Assembly (NCBI GenBank): GCA_916048095.2 | Contig: OU696579.1 | Span: 2,728,001 to 2,792,000, forward strand | Direction of reading: 5' to 3' | Length of the DNA stretch: 64,000 bases | Source: Sacculina carcini | Taxonomy: Eukaryota > Arthropoda > Thecostraca > Sacculinidae | Part shown: piece by piece, positions 43,430-53,202 of the stretch | Layout: the number at the start of each line of letters is the position of its first letter | How positions within the stretch are numbered: the stretch's first letter is position 1 | Made by a program: the position numbers and the translations under genes | Notes under the pieces: model-generated | What the model was told of the DNA's origin: nothing | The model's database searches: none | The model's input: only the letters and a program-made list of their open reading frames with translations

Positions 43430-43554
43430 GTATGTTCGTGTAAGGAAGAAATTACGACTGGTTAGTGCTTCAACTCATATATCTATTTCTACTGTTTGCT
43501 TTGCTATTATCAATATATCACTTGTGTTTGGGCCTGCGTCTTGATTCTCCAACA
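43430..43554 (+). repeat. Element L 5' LTR, right portion
   Basis: Matches the end of 47377-47788 (TTCGTGTAAGG...CTCCAACA). It is followed by AGCTATTTTGGCC, the counterpart of the K primer region. Confidence 0.9.
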
Positions 43555-43576
43555 AGCTATTTTGGCCGAATTAATC

Positions 43577-44344
43577 ATGGAAACACTGAAACTTACCGAT
43601 ATTGTGGAGAAGTACGATGGCAGCGGCGAACTGGATAGTTGGCTAGAAAAATTGAGGTTGGGCTGTAAATTGAAGAACATAGCGGATGTTGCGAGTGTGC
43701 TTCCATTTTTTCTGATTGGAAAAGCGTTTCATGTCTTCCAACAACTGTCTGAAGGAGATAAAAAGGAGGAGACAGCTATTGTTGCGGCTTTACGACAATC
43801 GTTCGGATTAACTCCCTGTGTGGCGTACGAGCAGTTTGTCACTAGGAATTGGAGACCAGATGAGACCCTGGACGAATATATGACTAATCTTCGGTCTCTT
43901 GGACGATGCATCTCCTCAAGTGAAAGTGACCAATGGATTGCATGTCAGTTTTTACGTGGGCTGCCTCCAGTTGTTCAGGAGACTGTTCGCGCAATGCACG
44001 GTTCAACACTGAAGATTGACAACGTGTTGAGCTGCGCCAAACAAGTGGTGGTTGATCAGAGAAGTGGCGGAAAATCTACTACTATGTCGGAAACTCCTCA
44101 TGCGTATGTCGCGTCAAGGTTGAAAAATTATGCTTGCTATGAGTGTGGCGAAAATGGGCACATAGCGAAACATTGTAAGAACAGAAAACAGCGAGCAGGT
44201 GTCGTGTGTTTTTCATGTGGTCAACCTGGACACGTTTCAAAGCATTGTGCTCGTTCGGGAAACGCCAGAGGGGGGTCGGCCGGATCAGCTTCAATGGCAC
44301 TGTCTGTCGACCCCCCACAGCGCAACAGCACGGACCAGTGCTGA
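43577..44344 (+). CDS. Element L gag
   Basis: Begins METLKLTDIVEKYDGSGEL; capsid-like helices, then two CCHC knuckles, CYECGENGHIAKHC and CFSCGQPGHVSKHC. Confidence 0.88.
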   Translation: METLKLTDIVEKYDGSGELDSWLEKLRLGCKLKNIADVASVLPFFLIGKAFHVFQQLSEGDKKEETAIVAALRQSFGLTPCVAYEQFVTRNWRPDETLDEYMTNLRSLGRCISSSESDQWIACQFLRGLPPVVQETVRAMHGSTLKIDNVLSCAKQVVVDQRSGGKSTTMSETPHAYVASRLKNYACYECGENGHIAKHCKNRKQRAGVVCFSCGQPGHVSKHCARSGNARGGSAGSASMALSVDPPQRNSTDQC

Positions 44345-45522
44345 ACATATATATTGATGGCGTGTCATACACTGCTTTGGTTGATACTGGGAGTTCCGAT
44401 TCGCTTATTTTCAATAGCAAAACGAGGAGCGAAATTCACGGAGGTTATCTTGTTATGCGAATTATGAACGGTTCAACTGTGTGTTTGAATAAATATGTTG
44501 AAATGAAAAATATTGGCCTTTCTTTGTCAGGACCATCTGTAATTGACTATGTTGTTCTGTGGATGGTCGAGTCGGACTCACATCCGCCATTTGATATCAT
44601 CCTGGGCATGGACGCAATCAAATCAGCTGGTGGTCTCTATGTGAGTAGAAATGGTGAAGTTCATTTGGGATGTGGCAAAGTCATTGCCACGCCAATTTCT
44701 TGCAATGGTATCTCCACTGCAGCATGTGTGTCATCATCGCCAAAAGTATTGATCGAGGAACAGGACTTCAAGGCTGAATTTGATGGTGAACGCTGGACGA
44801 TTTCTTGGGTGTGGAAGCAAGTTGGTCCTGAACAGAAGTTGTTTGGCCGTAATTACAGCGTGAGACAGAATGACTTAGCCGAATTTGACCATGAAGTGCA
44901 GACATGGATAGACGAAAAAATTATCATACCTTATGAGGAAAATGAGCATGGTCCCATTGGTGCAACGATACCACTAATGGCGGTGAGGCAGGAAAGGAAG
45001 GGAAAAGTGAGGCCCGTGCTCGACTATAGGCGGCTAAATGCTCACATACACAGCGCTCCGGGATTAGATGCGGCAGTCTGTGACGAAAAGTTGCGCAAGT
45101 GGCGTACCATGGGCGATCGGGTGGTCATGGTGGACCTAAAGAGAGCATATCTTCAGTTGTATGTAGCCAAGGAACTGTACCGCTTTCAAGTCGTCGAGGT
45201 GAAAGGAAAGAAGTATGTCATGACACGTTTAGGATTTGGCCTGAACATTGGACCGAAAGTGATGTGTTCGGTCATGAGACATATTCTCGGAGAAGTTCCT
45301 CGATTTCAAGGATCAGTTGATTCGTATATCGATGATATTATTGTTGATTGCAGTGTTATCAGCCCCCATGAAGTTCAAGACCATTTAAGACGATTCGGAC
45401 TGATTACCAAAGAGCCTGAAGTTCTAGGAAACGGTAATGTGCTTGGTCTTCGAGTGAATGCAACTCCAAGTGGTTTCCAGTGGAGCAGAGAAGGAGCGCG
45501 CCTGCGAGCGAGCGCTTCCTGA
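44206..45522 (+). CDS. Element L protease and RT
   Basis: TALVDTGSSDSLIF and DIILGMDAIKSAGGLYV (protease); VRPVLDYRRLNAHIHSA, MVDLKRAYLQLYV, TRLGFGLNIGPKVM and SYIDDIIVDC (RT). Confidence 0.87.
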   Translation: MFFMWSTWTRFKALCSFGKRQRGVGRISFNGTVCRPPTAQQHGPVLNIYIDGVSYTALVDTGSSDSLIFNSKTRSEIHGGYLVMRIMNGSTVCLNKYVEMKNIGLSLSGPSVIDYVVLWMVESDSHPPFDIILGMDAIKSAGGLYVSRNGEVHLGCGKVIATPISCNGISTAACVSSSPKVLIEEQDFKAEFDGERWTISWVWKQVGPEQKLFGRNYSVRQNDLAEFDHEVQTWIDEKIIIPYEENEHGPIGATIPLMAVRQERKGKVRPVLDYRRLNAHIHSAPGLDAAVCDEKLRKWRTMGDRVVMVDLKRAYLQLYVAKELYRFQVVEVKGKKYVMTRLGFGLNIGPKVMCSVMRHILGEVPRFQGSVDSYIDDIIVDCSVISPHEVQDHLRRFGLITKEPEVLGNGNVLGLRVNATPSGFQWSREGARLRASAS

Positions 45523-47044
45523 CATTCCTGAGATATTGACCAAGCGTGAAGTATTTTCAATATGCGGGAAGTGGATTGGTCACTACCCGTGTGCGAGCTG
45601 GCTCCGAGTTGCGTGTGGTTGGATAAGACGCTGCGCGTCTGCGGATGGTGAAAATGGACGAAAGTCGTGGGACAATAATGTCAGTGAGGATGTCGCAGAG
45701 CTAGTCAGAAAGATAGCTGAGGAAGTGTCCGTAAATGATCCCGTGTATGGTATGTGGTCTGTGTCGAGTAATGACGCTGTGGTATGGACGGACGCAAGTA
45801 ATCTGGCAGAAGGCGTTGTCGTAACGGTGGATGGAAGTCCAATAGAAGATGGTTGCTGGCTGCGAAAATCTGACGACAGCGCTCACATAAACGTCGCTGA
45901 ATTGAGTGCCGCTATTAAAGGTTTGAGTTTATGTCTGAAATGGGGATTCAGGAGTATCCAGCTGAGAACCGATTCAAAAGTTGTGCATGGCTGGGTTAGC
46001 AGTATTGCCAAGAATAGTCACCGAATCAAGTCACATGGATTGTCTGATATGCTTGTGAAGCGTAGATTGGATATCATCCGAGAAATGATTGAGGAATATT
46101 CTATTGAGTTGTCTGTTGAGTATGTTGACACAGCAAACAACCTGGCCGTCAAGTTGACAAGACTACCACCGTTCATCAAAGCGAAGCCATCGGGAAAATG
46201 TTTTGGAGCGTGGGAAGAGAGCCCTCACGAGTTAATTGTGTCAATTCATGAACAATGTGGGCATATGGGCGTTGATCGCACGAAAGAACTTGTAAACAAG
46301 CGGGCTCCAAACGTAACTCGCGGTGATGTGAAGAAGGTAGTAGAAGATTGTGAGAGATGTCGTAGAATCGATCCTCCTATGGAAGTGAAGTACGAGCATG
46401 GTTCGCTGGAAATGAAAACTGTGTGGCAAAGACTTGCTATTGATATTACATATTTCAACCAAACGGCGTATCTCAGTGTGATAGATTGCTGTTCTCGATA
46501 CACAATATGGAAGTATCTGAGATCTGAGTGTGGAACTTCGGTTGCTGCTGCTTTAAAGAGCGTATTCGTGGAATTCGGTCCGCCTCAATCAGTTCTTTGT
46601 GACAACGCGCCTGTGTTTCGGAGTGCAGTATTTGAACGTCTCTTGGAAGGCTGGTGTGTTGAACTGGTGCTATGCTGTGCTTATCGACAGCAAGGGAACG
46701 GCTTGTGTGAAAGAGTACACCGCACTGTAAAACGAATGGCCGAAAAGTCCAAATATGATGTTGAGACAGCTGTGTTCTGGTACAACGCCACTACCAGTAC
46801 GGCAACCAGGGAGCAGCCATTTGTGAGTGTTTTTGGAGCTGTCCCAGCACTGCCAGGCGTGCGGCACCGACGGGAAGCTGAAAGTTCTCGACTTGAAGGA
46901 ACTTGGATGAATAGTGCAGAAAATAAGGTTTCAAGTATGCCGTATAACGTGGGTGACCTAGTGTATCTGCGGCCTCGTGATAATCGCTGCACATCCGAAT
47001 GGAGTGGGCCTCACCGAGTTTGCGTGTTGAACCGTGGCACGTGA
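45458..47044 (+). CDS. Element L RNase H and integrase
   Basis: VWTDASNLAEGVVVTVDG, HINVAELSAAIKGLSLCLKW and LRTDSKVVHGWV (RNase H); HEQCGHMGVDRTKELV with CERCRRID, then LAIDITYFNQTAYLSVIDCC, LCDNAPVFRSAVF and YRQQGNGLCERVHRTVKRMA (integrase). Confidence 0.87.
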   Translation: MQLQVVSSGAEKERACERALPDIPEILTKREVFSICGKWIGHYPCASWLRVACGWIRRCASADGENGRKSWDNNVSEDVAELVRKIAEEVSVNDPVYGMWSVSSNDAVVWTDASNLAEGVVVTVDGSPIEDGCWLRKSDDSAHINVAELSAAIKGLSLCLKWGFRSIQLRTDSKVVHGWVSSIAKNSHRIKSHGLSDMLVKRRLDIIREMIEEYSIELSVEYVDTANNLAVKLTRLPPFIKAKPSGKCFGAWEESPHELIVSIHEQCGHMGVDRTKELVNKRAPNVTRGDVKKVVEDCERCRRIDPPMEVKYEHGSLEMKTVWQRLAIDITYFNQTAYLSVIDCCSRYTIWKYLRSECGTSVAAALKSVFVEFGPPQSVLCDNAPVFRSAVFERLLEGWCVELVLCCAYRQQGNGLCERVHRTVKRMAEKSKYDVETAVFWYNATTSTATREQPFVSVFGAVPALPGVRHRREAESSRLEGTWMNSAENKVSSMPYNVGDLVYLRPRDNRCTSEWSGPHRVCVLNRGT

Positions 47045-47376
47045 CACTTGAAGACGGGGTGAAGCGGCATGTCTCGCACGTCAGAAAGGCGGATAGTGGA
47101 GCGTCAATTATAAGACCGGTTGTACAATCGCAGAGACCCTTCTTACCGGCGGTGGCAACCCCTGCGTATCAACGTGAGCGATCTGCTGAACTGGCGGTGC
47201 AGATCCCAGAAACGTCAGAGGAAACGGTGGAAGACGACGGTGCGGAATCGCCCAATAGTACTTCGGTGGAAGGCGACAGAGTGCAGTCTTCTGATAGACT
47301 TCTGTGAGACCGATCGACACTTAGACCTCCTCAAAGATACTGTTGTCAGGATGGATGTTGTACTGCCTGGGGGAGA

Positions 47377-47788
47377 TGTGAGCGGAGGATAGGCAGTACA
47401 CGGTAGAGTTGAAGGTGTCATGTTTCAGTGTGAGAGGAGAGGGCGCTAGTTGGCTGTGCGTCCATGAGTGTATGTCTGTCTGTTGTATTAGCACGAGCGG
47501 TTCGTGCCTAGAGGCATCGAGGCGTGTATGTCGGTATGTGTAGTATACAGGGAGTCGCGAGGGGTGTTCGTTCGTGTGTGGTCGTTGTTGTGCGTAGTGC
47601 TTGAGTCTGCGATGTCTGATTGTATTGTGAACGTGTCAGTGGAGTAGTCTGCGTGTGAGAAGTGTACGTTCGTGTAAGGAAGAAATTACGACTGGTTAGT
47701 GCTTCAACTCATATATCTATTTCTACTGTTTGCTTTGCTATTATCAATATATCACTTGTGTTTGGGCCTGCGTCTTGATTCTCCAACA
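47377..47788 (+). repeat. Element L 3' LTR
   Basis: 412 bp, preceded by CTGGGGGAGA. Followed by the AGTCT duplication. Confidence 0.92.
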
Positions 47789-47892
47789 AGTCTTGTGAGA
47801 GATCTGCTACTTTCAGCTCGGGGCCTTCGACCAGTGGACATCGGACTCCTCAGCGAATCAGTGGACAACTGCAGGAAACCAGAAAGTCGAAG

Positions 47893-49738
47893 ATGACCAC
47901 TGCTGTTGCACTTCACTCGTCGGTTGTTGAATGCGGGTTTTGCGGAAAGAATCATTTGCCAAGTAAGTGTAGATCTGTTTTGAGTCTATCTGTGTCTGCT
48001 CGGCGGAACAAGATTAAGCAGTGTGGTCTCTGTTTTTTATGTTTGGGTGCAAATCACAGAGCCAGTGCGTGTAATGCTGTATGTTCAAACTGTGGCGGTC
48101 AGCATAATGTTCTTTGTTGTTATAAACTCCACAAAAGCGATGTTTTGTCCTCTGATGGGTCTCAGAGAGGTACATCTGTTGGCGATGCGAATGTCCACTC
48201 GAACTTGGCTAAATCGGAGTCAGTGAATGTTGTTAAAGCTGCTACTTCTGTTCTATCAACTGATTCAGTTGAATTTAAACCGTCTGTTTCAAATGCTCAT
48301 TGTGCCACATCGTTGTCGTGTAATGTGTTTCAGGGGCAGAAGACATGTGTTTTGCTTCCCATTGCGAGGGTGTTGGTCATGGGTGAGCGTGGCCCTGTGC
48401 AGGCTACTCTCTTGTTAGACAGCGGTTCCAATCGGTCATATGTTTCTAAGACTCTGATTCATAAGTTGGATTCAAAAGGGACTTGTGTTGGAACTCAGAA
48501 TCTCAGGTACACCTCCTTTGGAGACCAGTGCTCAAAACGGTCCGCCGGTGGTGTGTTCAACATTATCGTGGAAGGTACCTCTTCTGAATATTCGTTGTCT
48601 AAAAATATCACTGAGTTTTGTATCCCTCAGATCTGTGCGCCATTGCATCAGCCATTTGTGAACGCTGATGTTTTGGAACAGTACAGATCACTGAATTTGG
48701 CTGACTCAGATATTGGACGTGGAAGAGTTGACCAGGTGGATATTCTCATTGGTCTAGACTGTTTTTGGCAGCTCATGAACACTGAGACCTACACTGCTGG
48801 TGATGGTCTCGTGGCGCAGGAGTCCTGCTTCGGATGGGTGCTATCTGGAGCGGTGTGTGGTAATGTATCATCTTCCGCTAGTTGTCAACTTTTGACAGTC
48901 GATCTTGAGTCATCTCTAAAGAGATTCTGGTCTTTGGAGGATGTTGGTATTGTGGATAATTGTAATATAGATGAACATCATGTGCTTAAATCTTTCAATG
49001 ATAGCATCAGCTGCACTGAATCTGGGCGTTATGAAGTGCACTTACCGTGGAAAACTGGTGCTAGTCTTCCTGTCTTGGAAGATAATTTTGAGTGTACTAA
49101 ACGTCGTTTGTCTTCTCTGGAAAGGAAACTTTCTACTGATCCGTCTTTGCAGCAATCGTATTCTGAGGTGTTCCAGGACATGGAGGATTCAGGTGTTATT
49201 GAGGAGGTTTCTTCGGACATGGTGCCCTCGGCTAATCGTGTGTATTACTTGCCACATCGTCCGGTGGTCAAGGAGTCCAGCTCGTCTACAAGGATAAGGC
49301 CTGTATTCGATGCCTCTGCCAAAAGTAGAAGTGGTGTTTCTTTGAATGATTGTCTGAATTGTGGGCCCAATTTGTTGCCTAATTTGTTGGATGTCATCAT
49401 CAGATTTCGCAGGTGGCCATTTGCAGTTAGTGGAGATATTTCGAAAGCGTTCTTGCAGATTCAGCTGCATGAATCAGAGAGAGATGTACATCGATTTTTG
49501 CTGTCAGATGGAGGTAAACTGCGTGTGATGCGTTTTTGTCGCGTAAACTTCGGTATCAACTGCAGTCCATTTCTATTATGTGCGACAATTAAATATCATT
49601 TGAGATTGATGGCTCCCTCTCGTGCTGTAAATGAGCTTTCGGAAAATCTGTACATGGACGATTTCTTGTCTGGAGCAGACACGGCTGATGACGCAGCCAA
49701 TTTGTTTTTTGAAACCAAAAGTGTTCTGGATAAGGCCA
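47893..49738 (+). CDS. Element I knuckle region, protease and RT
   Basis: BEL/Pao features: CGFCGKNHLPSKC and CSNCGGQHNVLCC cysteine clusters, LLLDSGSNRSYVSKTL (protease), VDILIGLDCFWQLM and SCFGWVLSGAV, then RT IRPVFDASAKSRSGVSLNDC, VSGDISKAFLQIQL, VNFGINCSPFLLCATI and LYMDDFLSGA. Element J follows directly. Confidence 0.9.
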
Positions 49739-49985
49739 TGTGGCGTTTGACTCGCCACGAAGCGTCACACGCAAACAGGACGAGTTCTTTGGACCGACTG
49801 TATTTAATACAAGAGGACGAAACGAACAGGTCACATATACAGACAAACATACAATTGGCCAAAACGAACACAATGATGGTCAAACGCAACACGACACACA
49901 AACATGCACATGGCTGCACAGGTCACTGCGCTTCTGGCAGGTACCGCCAGGTGGCGTGAGACGCAATTACACGTGGAGCACCACA
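49739..49985 (-). repeat. Element J LTR (3' in element orientation)
   Basis: 247-bp direct repeat of 50782-51028. Both copies open with the hairpin-forming TGTGGCGTTTGACTCGCCAC. Confidence 0.9.
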
Positions 49986-50781
49986 GGACTCCCCCACCAG
50001 AAGCGGAGCGGTAATGGAGAAATCGGTGTCGGTGAGTTCCTTTTTCGTTGATTTGATACACCAGGGCGCCATACTGCACCGAAGCACGAGGTCAAGTGAA
50101 TTTTGCACAATCAAGTCGTCCTCGTGCTGCGCAGTCCGTTGGCGAATCCGGTAGTAATTGCAGAGACTGCAGCCGGCAAGAAGTCGAGCCAATCTTGATT
50201 GAGTTGTCTTCTCGCTGCGCAGACGGATGCTTCTTCCGTGAGGCGAAGTTTTCGTAGGTTTGCGGAATATGCTGTGTGATATGCTGGTGTGCCATACTGC
50301 ACGGCAACACGAGGCCAATTGAATTTGTCATAATAGAGTCGACGTCGTGTTGCGCAGTCGGTGGTAAATTTCAGGATTTTTGTAGTTTCGAACTTCTGGG
50401 GTAGAATTTTTGGTAAGTCTTTGTAGTAGGTTCTCGGTAGATTCCGGTTCAACTTTCGATTCTACGTAGATTGGCAGAAACTGCATCCAGCAAAAAGACG
50501 AGGCAATATTCTTTGAGTCGTCTTCTTGCTGCGCAGACGTTTGCTCGTCGGTGGTTTAACGTCCAGCGGTATCGGAAGAGCGATTGCGTACGCGCCGGAC
50601 GGAGTCGGTCCTCGATGGTGTGATGCTGGTTACTCATGTCAGCAGCTTATGGTGCGTCGCCTCATAGCGAGGCACAGACGGCTACTGGCACAGATAGACG
50701 AGGCGTAGGTAGAAGGCGTGCAGTTTAGGCACCGCAATGATCTAACACAGCATCACACCATCATCACGTCGGGGTCACCAA

Positions 50782-51028
50782 TGTGGCGTTTGACTCGCCA
50801 CGAAGCGTCACATGCAAACAGGACGAGTTCTTTGGACCGACTGTATTTAATACAAGAGGACGAAACGAACAGGTCACATATACAGACAAACATACAATTG
50901 GCCAAAACGAACACAATGATGGTCAAACGCAACACGACACACAAACATGCACATGGCTGCACAGGTCACTGCGCTTCTGGCAGGTACCGCCAGGTGGCGT
51001 GAGACGCAATTACACGTGGAGCACCACA
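50782..51028 (-). repeat. Element J LTR (5' in element orientation)
   Basis: 247-bp direct repeat of 49739-49985, with the tRNA-Trp primer site on its inner side. Confidence 0.9.
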
Positions 51029-52522
51029 GCCAAAATGTCACTGGTAAAGTGTCGTTCAAATAGTAAGACTCTTTCGAACACCCTTCCTTCAAACTCATCG
51101 GGCAGTGAGGATGATTTTTCGAATGTGCTAGGAATGGATTGGAACCCCCAGATAGACATGTTTTCAATATGTTGTACTACTCTACCGTCGTTTAATATTA
51201 TTTCGAAACGTGTTGTGTTGAGTTGTATCGCTCGTATTTTTGATCCGGTTGGATTTGTTGCGCCTTTTATGTTGATGGCCAAATGTCTCTTTCAGCAGCT
51301 GTGGCGTGAAGGTAGCGGATGGGACGATCCAATCACTGATGAGATTTCCACTACGTTCATGCGATGGCTGAATGGCTTGTGTATCTTGCGGAGACTTCGT
51401 ATTCCTCGTTGTTACTTTCCTTCTGAGGGCAAGTGGAGAGATTTGGAAGATAAACTTGAGATTCATAGTTTTGGCGACGCCTGCCTTACTAGTTATGGTG
51501 CCGTCTTGTATTTCCGAGTTGTTCAGACAGATGGTAGAGTGATTGTAGCTTTTGTGGTATCCAAGAGCAGAGTGGCTCCGCTCAAGCGTATGACTCTGCC
51601 TCGATCGGAACTCATGGGTAGCTTGTTGGCTGCTCGTCTTGTTGGATATGTGATGCGTGTTATTTGTTCTTCTCACCTTCCTCTTGTGTATTGCTGGACA
51701 GATTCAGCTATAGCCCTGCATTGGGTTCGAAATGATTCGGGCCACTGGAAGCCATTCGTCGCTAACCCGGTCTCTGAGATTCAATCGCTGATTGCTCCTT
51801 CTTCTTGGAGACACTGTCCCGGTGAGCTGAACCCGGCAGATATTGTTTCCCGAGGTTGCTTTGCCGAAGACCTCGCTCAGGCAGATTATTGGTTTTCTGG
51901 CCCCGCTTGGTTAAAGCAAGATTTCAGTTCCGTAGGCTTGTCTACTTCGGATAACGATACCGCTTGTGAACTTGAAGGTCAGACGCCTGATGTCTCTGTT
52001 TTGCAGTCGTGCACCAGCGTGCCAGTGGTGCCTGTTGAACGTTGGGGAACACTTTCTAGAGCTGTGCGCGTTGTTGGTTGGATATTCAGGTTTATACACA
52101 GATGTAAATTTGCCTTGCGGAGTGTATCCAAGGATTTAACATGTGGTGAGCTGCGCGACGCCAAGTTAACTATACTGCGTAATGAGCAGCGATTGGCCTT
52201 TTCTGACGAAATCAAGCGTTTGTCGGAAAATAAGCAGATCTTGAAAAGTTCTTGTTTGTGCAAATTGCATCCGTTTCTGGATGAGAACGGATTGTTGCGA
52301 TTGACTGGTCGCTTGCAATATTCGATGCAGTCTTATAGCTGTAAGCATCCGATTATTTTGCCGAAATGTCATGTTTCTATGCTGATTGTGAGGGAGACAC
52401 ACCTGTTGATGGCTCACGCCGGTGTAGCGTCGGTAATGACTGCCGTCCGTGCTTCATATGTGATATTCATGTTTATGTGTCTATTGTCCTGTGAATCGTT
52501 TTGCGCTTGTGTTCATCAATAG
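51029..52522 (+). pseudogene. Element I RT end, RNase H and integrase start
   Basis: BEL/Pao block: LGMDWNPQIDMFSI, RIFDPVGFVAPFMLMAKCLF (connection), IHSFGDACLTSYGAVLYF, LPRSELMGSLLAARL, CWTDSAIALHWVRND (RNase H), HCPGELNPADIVSRGC, and an integrase-finger start HLLMAHAG. The integrase core is not seen. Confidence 0.85.
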
Positions 52523-52560
52523 TGTGTTGCGTAAGGTGGAGCCTTACACGGCGGGGAGAA

Positions 52561-52784
52561 TGTCGCTCCTTTTTCGATTGTTTACTTCATTTACATTGTT
52601 GTTGATTGGCAGCCTTACAATTTATATATTGTGTGTGGTGCGTATGTTTGAGTTCGGGAGAGACACGCGGTTGGTGTAGCAGAACTTGTGTGTTTTTTTA
52701 TGTCGTTCGTTCAGCCGTTTGGAATAAATTGTGTGCAGATAGATCGTTCCAGGAGTTTGTTTAGGTCGTGTATTTGCCGCGACA
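52561..52784 (+). repeat. Element I 3' LTR
   Basis: 224-bp direct repeat of 37428-37651, followed by the CACCA duplication. Confidence 0.92.
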
Positions 52785-53202
52785 CACCACGTACAAACAC
52801 CAGTCAGTGCGCACCAACCCTCTTCAGTGTCTGGGCCAACATCTGGTTCGCATCCGCCTGACCACATCCTCACCCAGGGATGCAGCAGCCATCGAGGGCA
52901 ACATCTGGTCCACAGCCGTGCGCCCAGACCATATGTGACCCAGAACACCAGGCGACAACATACGCACATACACACACATTCCCAATCACACACGCCAGCG
53001 ATGTATGAAACACCGGCACACACACTCTTCCACAACCAGTCCACAGAACTCACCCTGTTGCTGGCTCGCTCTGTTGTTCACCATTGCTTGTGTTTTGTTT
53101 CGCCACAGTAAGTAACCGCCTCTGAACTGTGATCTCTTGTGAATATATATTGTGTTGTCGTCCCCCATTGTGTCGTTCGCCAGACCCAGGGGGGTTGCAA
53201 CA
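52785..53202 (+). repeat. Element H 3' LTR, right portion
   Basis: Matches the remainder of 32477-33093 to its TTGCAACA end. The next four bases, GTAT, are the target duplication in LINE M. Confidence 0.9.

Larger units (their letters stand above)
38556..47788 (+). mobile_element. Element L: divergent Ty3/gypsy-like element inserted in I
   Basis: Right LTR 47377-47788 (412 bp, TGTGAGCGG...CTCCAACA); the left LTR is split by element K (38556-38847 and 43430-43554). Target-site duplication AGTCT (38551-38555 and 47789-47793). LTR copies differ at about four positions. Coding blocks: gag 43577-44344, protease-RT 44206-45522, RNase H-integrase 45458-47044. The overlaps between blocks may reflect recoding or breaks; it looks nearly whole. 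Same lineage as K. Confidence 0.92.
49739..51028 (-). mobile_element. Element J: small non-coding LTR element (TRIM-like) in I
   Basis: Two 247-bp LTRs (49739-49985 and 50782-51028, TGTGGCG...GCACCACA) differing at about one base, around only 0.8 kb with no protein domains. Target-site duplication GCCA (49735-49738 and 51029-51032). On the minus strand TGGTGACCCCGACGTGAT adjoins the right LTR, the same tRNA-Trp primer site as element D. The inside holds at least two diverged copies of a motif with GCCATACTGCACsGmAvCACGAG. Likely a non-autonomous partner of CsRn1-like elements. Confidence 0.88.
37428..52784 (+). mobile_element. Element I: BEL/Pao element inserted in the 3' LTR of H, broken
   Basis: 224-bp LTRs (37428-37651 and 52561-52784, TGTCGCTCC...GCCGCGACA) about 98% alike. 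Target-site duplication CACCA (37423-37427 and 52785-52789). At 37657-37674 TGGTGCCGAAACCCGGGA is a perfect 18-nt complement of the metazoan tRNA-Phe 3' end. Coding blocks: gag 37701-38555, gag-end/protease/RT 47893-49738, RT end/RNase H/integrase start 51029-52522. Elements L (with K) and J lie inside. Own length about 4.8 kb, shorter than usual for the family. Confidence 0.93.
32477..53202 (+). mobile_element. Element H: CsRn1-like Ty3 element inserted in LINE M, few breaks
   Basis: 5' LTR 32477-33093 (617 bp, TGTGGCG...TTGCAACA). The 3' LTR is split by element I (37222-37427 and 52785-53202). Target-site duplication GTAT on both sides (32473-32476 and 53203-53206). TGGTGACCCCGACATGAT at 33098 is a near-perfect tRNA-Trp primer site, and the gag end WYHKHFGARAKACVKPC resembles the CsRn1-type finger. 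Coding: gag 33338-34042, protease-RT-RNase H 34039-36021, integrase core about 36010-36650, C-terminal part 36646-37200. Own length about 5.4 kb. Confidence 0.93.
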
